Source: Phormidium ambiguum IAM M-71 (GTDB taxonomy: Bacteria; Cyanobacteriota; Cyanobacteriia; Cyanobacteriales; Aerosakkonemataceae). Taken from it: a DNA stretch of 64,000 nt. The notes beneath the pieces are model-generated. The model did not search any database. It was not told where the DNA came from and saw only the letters and a program-made list of their open reading frames with translations. The DNA lies in contig NZ_MRCE01000011.1 in NCBI RefSeq assembly GCF_001904725.1, positions 156,543 to 220,542 on the forward strand, read 5' to 3'. This document shows, piece after piece, positions 45,433 to 54,557 of the stretch. The stretch's first letter is position 1, and each line of letters starts with the position of its first letter. The translations under genes were made by a program, and so were the position numbers.

Positions 45433-46206
45433 TTAATCGAGTAAATCGGGTTGTTCTTGTACAATCAGGTCGTAAAGTGGTTGAAAACTAAACCAACCCA
45501 TGTGATGCGACCCTACTTGTTTGGCGGTTAAGCTGGCATACTCCGGTTCGATCGAGATTGGGTTGCCAGCAGCTTCTGCCATTAGTTGAACTTGACAAGA
45601 ACGTTCCATTGTGATGAACCACCAAGCGGCTTCGTCTATAGTATGACCTACTGTGAGAAGTCCGTGATTGCGAAGGATGAGGGCTTTGCGATCGCCTAAC
45701 GCCCTAGCAATGCGTCGCGCTTCCTCAATTTCCAACACAACTCCCGTATAGTCATCAAACAAACCGTGATCGCCATAAAACGAACAAGCATCCTGCGTCA
45801 AAGGATCGAGGAGACGACCTAAGCTAGACCAAGCTTTGCCGTAGGTGGAATGGGCATGGGCAGCAGCTACCACATCAGGGCGGGCGGCGTGGACTTGGGA
45901 GTGAATGGCAAAAGCCGCTTCGTTGACAGGTTTGTTTCCGGCAATCACTTCGCCTTCATGGTTAACTAAAATTAAGTCGCTGACACGGATTAATTTAAAG
46001 TGCATTCCAAAAGGATTGACCCAAAAATGATTCGGGTTTTCTGGGTCACGGGCAGTAATGTGTCCGGCAATACCTTCACTAAAACCGAATTTGGCGAACA
46101 AACGAAAAGCTGCTGCTAGACGCTGTTTGCGATAAAGACGTTCCGCTGCAACAGATGTAAATGTTGGCGGTTGAGGTACAACTTTGGGAACTCTAACATT
46201 AACCAT
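45433..46206 (-). CDS. Class II aldolase/adducin-family protein
   Basis: A 257-residue protein of the class II aldolase fold. Zinc-binding histidines appear in HAHSTYGKAW, and a third in LILRNHGLLTVGHTIDEA. GHITARDPENPNHFWVNPFG is the conserved N-terminal signature. Family members cleave sugar phosphates such as fuculose or ribulose phosphate, or act as related dehydratases and decarboxylases. The substrate is unknown. It is the first gene of a likely operon with the VOC protein. Confidence 0.88.
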   Translation of the reverse strand: MVNVRVPKVVPQPPTFTSVAAERLYRKQRLAAAFRLFAKFGFSEGIAGHITARDPENPNHFWVNPFGMHFKLIRVSDLILVNHEGEVIAGNKPVNEAAFAIHSQVHAARPDVVAAAHAHSTYGKAWSSLGRLLDPLTQDACSFYGDHGLFDDYTGVVLEIEEARRIARALGDRKALILRNHGLLTVGHTIDEAAWWFITMERSCQVQLMAEAAGNPISIEPEYASLTAKQVGSHHMGWFSFQPLYDLIVQEQPDLLD

Positions 46207-46506
46207 AAGTTTGCTTTTTTTGGGGTAAAGTAGATAGGTTTAAGGAAATCTCTCTACTTCAGTTTAACTAGGTAACTTTTATTTTTCCAAGAGTGCGAAT
46301 TAAAGTTTAAATACCTATTGATTGAGGATTTATAAATCAAGTTTGATGCCTTTCTATTGGTAAACTGATTAACAATTAAAAAATTTGTCAGAATGAGAAT
46401 TAGATAAAGTGATTATTTTCTTTTCACTACACCAATTTCTTAACCAATTTCAGAAAATATTCACAACTGCCCCAAGACATATTTTGAGCTTCAATAAGTA
46501 TTTATC
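46207..46506. other. Gene-free divergent interval
   Basis: 300 AT-rich bases between the class II aldolase-like gene (minus) and the lipid kinase gene (plus). It must contain both promoters; I see no convincing box pair, dyad or small ORF. Confidence 0.4.
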
Positions 46507-47556
46507 ATGACAACAAACAATTTATCTGCAACAGAGAAAGTTCAACAAATTCAAAAATATACTTCTGCTTGTTTGATTTTTAACCCTGTTTCGGGGAGGG
46601 GAAACCCAGAAAGAGATTTGGAGTTAATTCAGTCAATTTTAGAGTCAGAATTGGAATTAGATATTCAGTTAACTAGTGAAGAAGTAAGCGCAACTCAGTT
46701 AGCGCGTGAAACTTTGGAAAGGGATGTAAGTTTAGTGATTGCTGCTGGTGGTGATGGTACTGTTTCTGCTGTAGCTGATGCTTTAATTAATAGTAATATA
46801 CCGATCGCTGTCATTCCGCGTGGTACGGCAAATGCTTTTGCTGTGAGTATGGGAATTCCGCTTAATATTGAAACTGCTTGTCAGACAATTTTAACAGGAG
46901 TAACTAGAGTAATTAGTACTGCTCGTTGTAATGGGGAACCAATGTTACTTTTGGCAGGTATTGGTTTGGAGGCGGAAACTATTGCCAAAGCAGATAGAAC
47001 TGCTAAAAATAGATTGGGAATTTTGGCTTATATTTTATCAGCAATTAACCAATTAAAAGATTTAAAATCTTTTGAGACTAAGTTAGAAAGGGAGGAGGAA
47101 GTTATTAGTTTTTCGGCGGTGGGAGTGACTGTTGCTAATGTTGCACCTCCTACTTCTATTTTGGCACAAGGGCCTGCGAGCTTGGTTCCTGATGATGAGT
47201 TTTTGGATGTAACAATTTTTGCTCCGGTAACTGTGCTGAATGCGATCGCAGCCTCTTATCATTTACTACAAACTGCTTTCAGTGGAACGCCTACAGAACG
47301 TAATGATATCGGTTATCTGCGAGTGAAAAAAGCCTTAATTGATACTGACCCTCCGCAAAAAGTTGTGGTAGACGGAGAGGTGATTGGAACTACGCCTGTG
47401 TTTGTGGAAGCTATTCCGAAAAGTTTAATGGTTATAGTGCCGCAAAGCCAAGCTGCTGCACCTCTAGAAAAGTTGGATGGACTACCTGATTTAACTATAG
47501 AGCCGAAAGAAAATAATAATTTGTCCAATAGTGACAGCGAGTACCCAGAAAGCTGA
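46507..47556 (+). CDS. Diacylglycerol kinase-family lipid kinase (YegS/DgkB-like)
   Basis: A 349-residue protein. The catalytic-domain motifs are FNPVSGRGNPERDL near residue 24, the nucleotide-binding GGDGT in LVIAAGGDGTVSAVADAL and IPRGTANAFA. A beta-sandwich domain follows with ILAQGPASLVPDDEFLDV. It probably phosphorylates a membrane lipid such as diacylglycerol or a glycolipid. The last 25 residues are polar and poorly conserved. It is 41 bases before an ABC exporter. Confidence 0.9.
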   Translation: MTTNNLSATEKVQQIQKYTSACLIFNPVSGRGNPERDLELIQSILESELELDIQLTSEEVSATQLARETLERDVSLVIAAGGDGTVSAVADALINSNIPIAVIPRGTANAFAVSMGIPLNIETACQTILTGVTRVISTARCNGEPMLLLAGIGLEAETIAKADRTAKNRLGILAYILSAINQLKDLKSFETKLEREEEVISFSAVGVTVANVAPPTSILAQGPASLVPDDEFLDVTIFAPVTVLNAIAASYHLLQTAFSGTPTERNDIGYLRVKKALIDTDPPQKVVVDGEVIGTTPVFVEAIPKSLMVIVPQSQAAAPLEKLDGLPDLTIEPKENNNLSNSDSEYPES

Positions 47557-47596
47557 TAACCTAAATTTCAGCAGGATATTTTTTGGAAGTTAAAGA

Positions 47597-49321
47597 TTGA
47601 AAAAGCGTTCTAATTACAGGTTGCTCATTCCTTATGTTCGCCCGGAGTGGAAAACGATCGCATTAGCTTTAGTTTGTACTCTAGGCTTTACCATATTTTG
47701 GCCGATTTTAGCTAGTTTGGCGGGTCAGTTTGCTAAATATATAGGTCAAGGTAATTTATCAGCGATCGCCCAACTTGCAGGTATTGGTGCCATAATTTTC
47801 TTAATTCGGGGAATAGTGCAGTATGGACAAAATGCTTTAATGGCAAAAGCTGCATTAAATGTTTCTTTGAAATTACGTAGGCAAGTTTACGCTCATTTAC
47901 AACATTTAAATCTCAATTTCTTTGAAACAGCAAAAACCGGAGATTTGTCTTATCGCTTAACAGAAGATATTGACAGAATCGGAGAAGTAATTAGTAAATT
48001 CTTCCATGAATTTGTTCCCTGTATTTTACAATTAATTGTCGTTTTGGGATACATGATTTGGTTGAATTGGCAGTTAACTTTAGCTGCTTTAATTGTCGCT
48101 CCTTTAATGGCAATTTTAATTACTTGGTTTGGCGAAAGAATGTTAGATTATTCTCGGCGCAGTCAAACCAGAATTTCTAATTTATCAGCTTTGTTGACAG
48201 AGGTTTTTAGCGGAATTCGTTTAGTGCAAGCTTTTTCAGCCCAAGATTATGAAATCAAACGGTTTTCTGTAGAAGCAGAACAACATAAAATTGCTCGTTA
48301 TCGATCGGAACAAATTAGGGCATTACAATTTTTTATTGTCGGTTTTTTACAAGGAATTAGTGCCTTAATTCTATTTTTGTTAGGCGGTTGGCAAATTTCC
48401 CAAGGAAATTTAACGGGCCCCGGTTTTGTGAGTTATGTAACTGCTGTCGCCATGCTAATCGATCCGATATCTTTTAGTACTAGTAATTACAATCAATTTA
48501 AACAAACGGAAGCATCTGTTGAGCGCATTTTTGAACTGTTGGCAATTCAACCATCAATTGTGGAAAAAGCAGAACCCATTAAGTTATTTTCTACGGTTGG
48601 TAAGGTAGAATATCGGGATGTTAATTTTGCATATATAGCAGATAAGCCAGTTTTACAAAAGCTTAGTTTAACTGCTAAACCAGGAGAAATGATTGCTTTA
48701 GTGGGAACTTCTGGTGCGGGAAAAACTACTTTGGTAAATTTGCTATTGCGATTTTACGATCCTCAAGGAGGAAAGATTTCCATAGATACTATTGATATCC
48801 AAAAAATCACATTAAAAAGTTTGCGACGGCAAATAGGATTAGTTCCGCAAGATATTGTCTTATTTTCAGGAAATATTGCCGAAAATATTGCTTATGGGCA
48901 TGGTGAATTTGATATGAATGCGGTGAGAAAAGCCGCAGAAATTGCTAATGCTCATGAGTTCATTATCAAGTTACCACAAGGTTATCAAACTTGGGTTGGG
49001 GAAAGAGGGGTGAATTTATCTGGGGGACAAAGACAAAGAATTGCGATCGCCCGCGCCGTATTTAATAATCCTAGAATTCTGATTTTAGATGAAGCAACTT
49101 CCGCATTAGATTCAGAGTCAGAAGCTTTAGTACAGGAAGCATTGGAAAGAGTAATGCGCGATCGAACTGTATTTGTCATCGCCCACAGATTAGCCACTGT
49201 GCGTCGTGCCACTAGAATTTTAGTATTAGAAAATGGCGAAATTATCGAATCAGGAACACACGAAGAATTACTCAAAAAAGGTGAACGTTATGCAGGTTTT
49301 TACGCTCAACAATTTCAGTAA
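47597..49321 (+). CDS. ABC exporter, fused permease and ATPase (MsbA-like)
   Basis: A 574-residue half-transporter. Six membrane helices in residues about 15-300 are followed by an ABC ATPase: Walker A GTSGAGKTT, Q-loop in IGLVPQDIVLF, signature LSGGQRQRIAIARA, Walker B ILILDEATSALD and the H-loop in IAHRLATV. It would work as a homodimer. Lipid or drug export is inferred from similarity. The start is TTG at 47597. It follows the lipid kinase gene by 41 bases, which hints at a lipid-related role. Confidence 0.94.
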   Translation: MKKRSNYRLLIPYVRPEWKTIALALVCTLGFTIFWPILASLAGQFAKYIGQGNLSAIAQLAGIGAIIFLIRGIVQYGQNALMAKAALNVSLKLRRQVYAHLQHLNLNFFETAKTGDLSYRLTEDIDRIGEVISKFFHEFVPCILQLIVVLGYMIWLNWQLTLAALIVAPLMAILITWFGERMLDYSRRSQTRISNLSALLTEVFSGIRLVQAFSAQDYEIKRFSVEAEQHKIARYRSEQIRALQFFIVGFLQGISALILFLLGGWQISQGNLTGPGFVSYVTAVAMLIDPISFSTSNYNQFKQTEASVERIFELLAIQPSIVEKAEPIKLFSTVGKVEYRDVNFAYIADKPVLQKLSLTAKPGEMIALVGTSGAGKTTLVNLLLRFYDPQGGKISIDTIDIQKITLKSLRRQIGLVPQDIVLFSGNIAENIAYGHGEFDMNAVRKAAEIANAHEFIIKLPQGYQTWVGERGVNLSGGQRQRIAIARAVFNNPRILILDEATSALDSESEALVQEALERVMRDRTVFVIAHRLATVRRATRILVLENGEIIESGTHEELLKKGERYAGFYAQQFQ

Positions 49322-49459
49322 TTAATTAACAAATGCGTTAACCTTTTTGCTGCTGCGGTTTGCTTCGTTACTAGCTTCTACCCATCGATAGATATACAAA
49401 AGCAGGCTCTACTAGCTAAAGTTTGAAGATGTAACACCTTCTTCAGAAAAAAATATTCT

Positions 49460-51388
49460 ATGGTTGCCACTCCGCCTCCCAAATCTACTTCTGAACAGTA
49501 TGAAGTAACCGATGCAGCAGAGAAGGTTCAAGAGTTAGTATCTGAACCTAAACAAGATACAGAAATTGATTTAGAGTTTCTTTATACACGAGATATTGAA
49601 TTTCGCCAAGAAACAATTTATTTCCTGGTAGTCGATCGTTTCTTCGATGGAGATTCTGAAAATAGCGAAGGGCCAAACCCCGAATTATACGACCCAGAAG
49701 GAAAAGATTGGGGCAAATATTGGGGTGGAGATTTACAAGGAGTTATTGACAAACTCGATTATTTAAAAAACTTGGGAGTTACAGCTATTTGGTTAACTCC
49801 TTTGTTTGAACAAGTAGAAGCTTTGTTTGTTGAACAAGCAGCAATTCACGGTTATTGGACAAAAGATTTTAAACGTTTAAATTCCCGGTTTATTGGTGCA
49901 GGAGAAAACCCATCACTTAACCAAACCCAAGAAACTAGAGATACAACTTTCGATCGCTTAATTGCTGAAATGCACAAGCGAAACATGAAGTTAATCTTAG
50001 ACATCGTTTGCAACCATAGTAACCCTGATTTTAGCGGTAAAAAAGGCGAATTATACGATGATGGCGTAAAAATTGCCGACTTTAATGATGACAAAAATAA
50101 CTGGTATCACCATTATGGGCCTGTTACTAACTGGGAAGATGAATGGCAAGTGCAAAACTGCGAACTAGCAGGTTTAGCTACTTTTAATGAAAACAATATT
50201 GATTATCGCAATTACATCAAAGATGCGATCAAACAGTGGTTAGACCGAGGCGTTGATGCCTTACGAGTTGACACTGTAAAACATATGCCGATCTGGTTTT
50301 GGCAAGAATTCAATGCTGATATTCAAAGACACAGACCAGATGTTTTCATTTTTGGCGAATGGATTTATAGCAGTCCATTTGACGATCGATCTGTAGAATT
50401 TGCCAACGAGTCGGGAATGTCAATTCTGGACTTTGGACTTTGTGTAGCAATTCGCCAAGCTTTAGGACAAGGTGCAGAAGGCGGATTCCACGAAATTCAA
50501 AATATCTTTGACCTAGACCATCGATATAAAAGCGCTAATGAATTAGTGACTTTTATTGATAATCACGATATGCCACGTTTTCAAAGTCTCAATCCCGACC
50601 CTGAGATGTTAAAAGTGGCAATTTCTTTAATCATGACTTCTCGCGGTATTCCCTGCATTTATTACGGCACAGAACAATATTTGCATGATGATACTAATGG
50701 CGGTGACGATCCTTACAATCGCCCCATGATGAATAATTGGGATACCGAAACCGAAGTTTATCGCTTTGTGCGCTTACTTTCTGGTTTGCGGCGGTTAAAT
50801 CCTGCGGTTTCAATGGGTGGTCAATGGCAAAGATTTATCACCCCTGATGTATATTGTTACGTGCGAAAATATCGGGATTCTATTTGTTTTGTTGCCTTAA
50901 ATCGTGGCGAAGCAACCACAGTTCCCGAAGTATTAACAGACTTACCTGATGGCGAACATACTTGCGTTGTCACTCGCCGTAAATTCCAAGTTGTCGATGG
51001 AAAATTAATCGATTTACCCTTAGAAACGCGAGATGTAATTGTTATCAGTCACGTTGGCGAAAGAGTCAAAGCACAAACAATTATTCGCGCTCAACTTAAC
51101 GGTTTAGATACTCAACCGGGTGAAAGAATCGTTGTTATTGGTGATTGTCCTGAATTAGGTAATTGGGATATTGCGAAAGGTTTTCCTTTGGAATATATCA
51201 ATAATAATACTTGGTTTGGTGAAATTCCGTTCAATGAAAGTGCTGGCAAATTGATTAGTTACAAGTATGTGTTGCTGCGCGAAGGTCAATCTCCTTTACG
51301 GGAAAATTTAGTTTGTCGCCGTTGGGTGGTTGCAAGTGAAGGAACTGTGAAATGGCGTGATATGTGGGCAACTGGTAGAGAGTCTTAG
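49460..51388 (+). CDS. GH13 alpha-amylase-family enzyme with CBM20 starch-binding domain
   Basis: A 642-residue enzyme. The (beta/alpha)8 barrel has the GH13 regions: LILDIVCNHSNP (region I), ALRVDTVKH with the nucleophile Asp (region II), IFGEWIY with the acid Glu (region III) and FIDNHDMPRF (region IV). The C-terminal 100 residues are a CBM20-like starch-binding domain (VVIGDCPELGNWD, later WFGEIPF). The layout resembles cyclodextrin glucanotransferases and maltogenic amylases. No signal peptide is present, so it acts on glycogen or maltodextrin inside the cell, or the start is missed. Confidence 0.92.
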   Translation: MVATPPPKSTSEQYEVTDAAEKVQELVSEPKQDTEIDLEFLYTRDIEFRQETIYFLVVDRFFDGDSENSEGPNPELYDPEGKDWGKYWGGDLQGVIDKLDYLKNLGVTAIWLTPLFEQVEALFVEQAAIHGYWTKDFKRLNSRFIGAGENPSLNQTQETRDTTFDRLIAEMHKRNMKLILDIVCNHSNPDFSGKKGELYDDGVKIADFNDDKNNWYHHYGPVTNWEDEWQVQNCELAGLATFNENNIDYRNYIKDAIKQWLDRGVDALRVDTVKHMPIWFWQEFNADIQRHRPDVFIFGEWIYSSPFDDRSVEFANESGMSILDFGLCVAIRQALGQGAEGGFHEIQNIFDLDHRYKSANELVTFIDNHDMPRFQSLNPDPEMLKVAISLIMTSRGIPCIYYGTEQYLHDDTNGGDDPYNRPMMNNWDTETEVYRFVRLLSGLRRLNPAVSMGGQWQRFITPDVYCYVRKYRDSICFVALNRGEATTVPEVLTDLPDGEHTCVVTRRKFQVVDGKLIDLPLETRDVIVISHVGERVKAQTIIRAQLNGLDTQPGERIVVIGDCPELGNWDIAKGFPLEYINNNTWFGEIPFNESAGKLISYKYVLLREGQSPLRENLVCRRWVVASEGTVKWRDMWATGRES

Positions 51389-51437
51389 GAACTAGGAATG
51401 ATAGGCAAGATGCCTGTCCTACAAGACGGAAGAAAGG

Positions 51438-51480
51438 TACAAGAGAAAAGGAAAAATTTTCCTTTTCTCTTGTAGCTCTT
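51438..51480 (+). terminator. Terminator after GH13 gene
   Basis: An 18-bp perfect stem (51438-51455 with 51457-51474, one base between), followed by GCTCTTTTTG. Just before it, at 51403-51420, lies a fragment of the GGCAAGATGCC-type dispersed repeat. Confidence 0.85.
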
Positions 51481-51869
51481 TTTGTTTGTCAAAGCCGCAG
51501 AAATCAAGTAAATAAATTGACAAATAAACCGACAATGAGATGGGTATTCCAGATGTTTCAATCAGTGTATTTGCTGATGATAAATGGAGAAAAATAAATG
51601 AATAATTTAACAAAATATCTCACATTTATTTCAATAGTAAACTAGGGAAGGTTTATCAAAAATTGTATCGCTTCTTATAATAATTTTGAATAAGGATTTA
51701 AATTAATTTAAGTGGCAAAAAGTATCCGCAAAGAATATGTAATTTCCTATTTCATAAATTCAATTTAGACAGATTTTCTCTTACGCATTTAATGATTTTG
51801 ATTGGTGATCAATATCACAAGTTAAAGATGATTAAGATCGCCATCAAAGCTTTTTTAAACAGCCATACT

Positions 51870-51954
51870 ACAGACAACTGAACTCTAGCCGAGTCATCGA
51901 CAGGGAACACACAACCAGCCGACAGTAGAAACAAGTAACTGTCGGTTTTTTATT
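51870..51954 (+). ncRNA. Candidate small RNA with intrinsic terminator
   Basis: In a 726-bp gap (51389-52114) with no protein gene, a textbook terminator stands alone: CCGACAGT (51919-51926) pairs with ACTGTCGG (51938-51945), followed by TTTTTTATT. It is 445 bp past the amylase terminator, so it probably ends a separate short transcript. Upstream is CAGGGAACACACAACC and the loop holds GAAACA, motifs reminiscent of cyanobacterial Yfr2-type sRNAs. The 5' end is not defined; TTGATT (51798-51803) is a weak -35 candidate. The rest of the gap shows no gene. Confidence 0.42.
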
Positions 51955-52114
51955 GTCAAAAATTTTCCGTAATTTCACTAAGCATTCAATAATAAAATTT
52001 CCCCACCTTTTGTCAGCGTCCTAACATTTTTGTAGCTAAGAAGCACCAACAAGGGTGGGGAAACAGATTAAAATTAACAGAGTTGGTTTTAGCTTCAAAT
52101 GCTAAAACCGAAGA

Positions 52115-52600
52115 TTAAGACATCCCCTGAATGAGGTAATCAAAGTAAGGTGTAGCTTCAGCAGCTTCTGCTTCGCTCAAAAGTGCTAAGGAAGCTTTTT
52201 TGAGGCAACGAATGGCTTCTGCCATACCGGGAACGGGTACACCCAGAGAGTTGTACATTTCGCGTGCGCCAATTAAACCAATTTTTTCAATTGGTTCTTT
52301 GTCACCAGCGAGAACTCCATAAGTAACTAGGCGTAAGTACCAGCCATAGTCTCGCAGACAGAGGGCGCGTTCGCGTTGTCCGTAAGCATTGCCACCGGGC
52401 GCAATGAAGTCAGGACGTTTCTGCCATAGTTGTTTGCTGGCTTCTTGAACAATCTTTTTTTCATTTTCGGCTAGGGTAGCGGCGATGTTTGTCCGCATTA
52501 AGCCTGTTTGAAAAAAGTCTTTGATTGCAGTCAGTTCCCCGGTACTGGGATAACGAAGTTCGTCGTCGGCTTTGAGAATAAGTTGGCTTACTACACTCAT
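52115..52600 (-). CDS. apcD: Allophycocyanin alpha-B subunit ApcD
   Basis: A 161-residue phycobiliprotein. The opening [20 protein letters not shown] is characteristic of ApcD. The phycocyanobilin-attaching Cys81 lies in [17 protein letters not shown], and [13 protein letters not shown] is typical. ApcD is a terminal emitter of the phycobilisome core and passes energy mainly to photosystem I. The genome must therefore encode phycobilisomes. It stands alone and is divergent from rlmD. Confidence 0.95.
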   Translation of the reverse strand: MSVVSQLILKADDELRYPSTGELTAIKDFFQTGLMRTNIAATLAENEKKIVQEASKQLWQKRPDFIAPGGNAYGQRERALCLRDYGWYLRLVTYGVLAGDKEPIEKIGLIGAREMYNSLGVPVPGMAEAIRCLKKASLALLSEAEAAEATPYFDYLIQGMS

Positions 52601-52679
52601 GATTTATTAGAAGGTCTGAGGATACCATTTCGTAGTTTACCGACTTGAAGGGTCGCAAGGGAATGGGGCTTTGAGAGCA

Positions 52680-52715
52680 GGGGGGCAGGGGGGCAAGGGG
52701 GCAGGGGGGCAGGGG
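52680..52715. repeat. G-rich tandem octamer tract
   Basis: Four units of GGGGGGCA or AGGGGGCA lie at 52680-52711, followed by GGGG. The tract sits between divergent apcD and rlmD. With five runs of four or more G on the plus strand it could form a G-quadruplex. Confidence 0.8.
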
Positions 52716-52803
52716 AGAGTTACAAGGTTGGGTTTTTCGGTTTCTTAGCCTTCTTTGCTAGGCGATTAACTCGATCGAAAATCTAAAATCTAAAATTAAA
52801 AAG

Positions 52804-54204
52804 ATGGTTAGAACTGGAAACATTTTGTTACAAAATACAAGTGAAAATTGGGATGACCTTTGGAAACAGGGGCGGTTGGTGGAGGTTGAGATTACCGATC
52901 TTTCGGATACGGGGGATGGGGTAGGGCGTTTTGGTGAGAGGGTGGTGTTTGTACCGGATACGGTGGTGGGCGATCGCATTTCCGTCCGCTTACTCCGCGT
53001 TAAGCCACAATACGCCTTTGGCAAGCTGCAAGATATCATTGAGCCTTCTGCCCATCGGACTCGCCCTGGCTGCATTGTGGCGGACAAATGCGGGGGTTGC
53101 CAATGGCAGCATATTGGATATGAGTATCAGTTGGAAGCAAAGCGGAATTTGGTGATTCAAGCTTTGGAACGGATTGGCGGGATTTCTGCGCCACCTGTGG
53201 ATGCTGTTCTGGCGGGGGATTCGGCTTTGGGTTATCGTAATAAATCTACTTATCCTGTGGGTTTGTCGTCTATCCAGAAGGTGCAGGCGGGCTATTTCCA
53301 AAAGGGTTCTCATCAGATTGTGAATTTGAATCAATGCCCGGTACAGGATGCTAGGTTAAATCCTTTGCTGAGTGGGGTAAAGCAGGACATTCAAGAGCGG
53401 GGTTGGCGAATTTATAACGAAAAACACCATCGGGGGCAAATACGCCATCTGTCGCTGCGGATTGGGCGACGCACGGGGGAAATGTTGCTGACTTTGGTGG
53501 TGAAGGATTGGGATTTGCCGGGAGTTGAGGCTCAGGCAGAAGCGTGGTTGAAGCGTTATCCTCAGTTGGTGGGGGTGTCGCTGAATCGGAATCCCGATCG
53601 CACAAACGCCATTTTTGGTGAGGAAACTCGTTGTATTGCAGGTAAATCTTATTTACAAGAAGTGTTTGCTGATTTAGAGTTTCAAATTCGCCCAGATACT
53701 TTTTTCCAAGTAAATACAGAAGTGGCAGAGTTGCTGTTAAAGGAAATTATTGGGCAACTTAATTTACAAGGAAATGAGGTTTTGGTTGATGCTTATTCTG
53801 GCATTGGTACGATGAGTTTACCTCTAGCAAAATTGGTGCGCCAAGTAATTGGTTTGGAGGTGCAACGGGAGGCGGTGGAACAAGCTGAGGCGAATGCTAC
53901 TTTGAATCAGATTACTAATGCTACTTTTCAAGTGGGAGAGGTAGAGAATTTGTTGCCGCAGTTGGCAGTAACGCCGGATATTGTGTTGTTAGATCCGCCG
54001 CGTAAGGGTTGCGATCGCGCGGTGTTAGATTCTCTGTTGCAAATTCAACCGCGTCGGATTGTTTATGTTAGTTGTAAACCTGCGACTTTGGCACGCGATC
54101 TGAAAATATTATGCGCTGATGGTTATCAGTTAGTGAGAGTACAACCTGCTGATTTCTTTCCTCAAACTGCTCATGTTGAATGTGCGGCTTTTCTAGTACG
54201 GTAA
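52804..54204 (+). CDS. rlmD: 23S rRNA (uracil-5)-methyltransferase, RlmD family
   Basis: A 466-residue RNA methyltransferase. An N-terminal TRAM domain (VEVEITDLSDTGDGVGRF) binds RNA. The iron-sulphur cysteines are in CIVADKCGGCQWQHI plus a later Cys in NQCPVQD. The SAM domain has LVDAYSGIGTMSLPLA, LLDPPRKGCDRAVL and the catalytic Cys in VYVSCKPATLARDL. RlmD methylates U1939 of 23S rRNA in E. coli; the exact site here is inferred. Base composition is higher in G than neighbouring genes over the first 600 bases. Confidence 0.9.
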   Translation: MVRTGNILLQNTSENWDDLWKQGRLVEVEITDLSDTGDGVGRFGERVVFVPDTVVGDRISVRLLRVKPQYAFGKLQDIIEPSAHRTRPGCIVADKCGGCQWQHIGYEYQLEAKRNLVIQALERIGGISAPPVDAVLAGDSALGYRNKSTYPVGLSSIQKVQAGYFQKGSHQIVNLNQCPVQDARLNPLLSGVKQDIQERGWRIYNEKHHRGQIRHLSLRIGRRTGEMLLTLVVKDWDLPGVEAQAEAWLKRYPQLVGVSLNRNPDRTNAIFGEETRCIAGKSYLQEVFADLEFQIRPDTFFQVNTEVAELLLKEIIGQLNLQGNEVLVDAYSGIGTMSLPLAKLVRQVIGLEVQREAVEQAEANATLNQITNATFQVGEVENLLPQLAVTPDIVLLDPPRKGCDRAVLDSLLQIQPRRIVYVSCKPATLARDLKILCADGYQLVRVQPADFFPQTAHVECAAFLVR

Positions 54205-54211
54205 AAAAGAA

Positions 54212-54270
54212 AAGGCGATCGCTAAAGATGGAGAGAGAGATCTTTAAAGTGCGATCGCTTAATTTTATTT
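54212..54270 (+). terminator. Terminator after rlmD built from two HIP1 octamers
   Basis: TAAAGAT (54223-54229) pairs with ATCTTTA (54240-54246), and outside this two GCGATCGC octamers (54215-54222 and 54251-54258) pair as well. TTAATTTTATTT follows. The rest of the gap to 54557 has no gene. Confidence 0.65.
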
Positions 54271-54557
54271 ATTATTAGCTTGTGTTCACGACGAGTTATT
54301 AAATGAATTTTTCCCTTTTAATTATTTTGCGTAATTTCAAGGGTGCTTTCTTTACTATTATCTTCCTCAGTTTCATCAATAGACAAGTAGATTAAGTAAC
54401 TTAGTGTAGTTCTAACTACATGAAATATAAGTTACAACTTTGATTACACATTGTTATGATTGATAGAGAACAATTTTCAATTTGCTTGACTTGCAAGACA
54501 AGTTAGCATTAACAAAAATTGCACTCTTAATTTACTAATTTTGTGAGATAAGGAACT

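Noticed and set aside
52758..53605. Minus-strand ORFs of 109, 114 and 84 codons inside rlmD
   Set aside because: They arise from the G-rich codon use of the 5' part of rlmD and match nothing.
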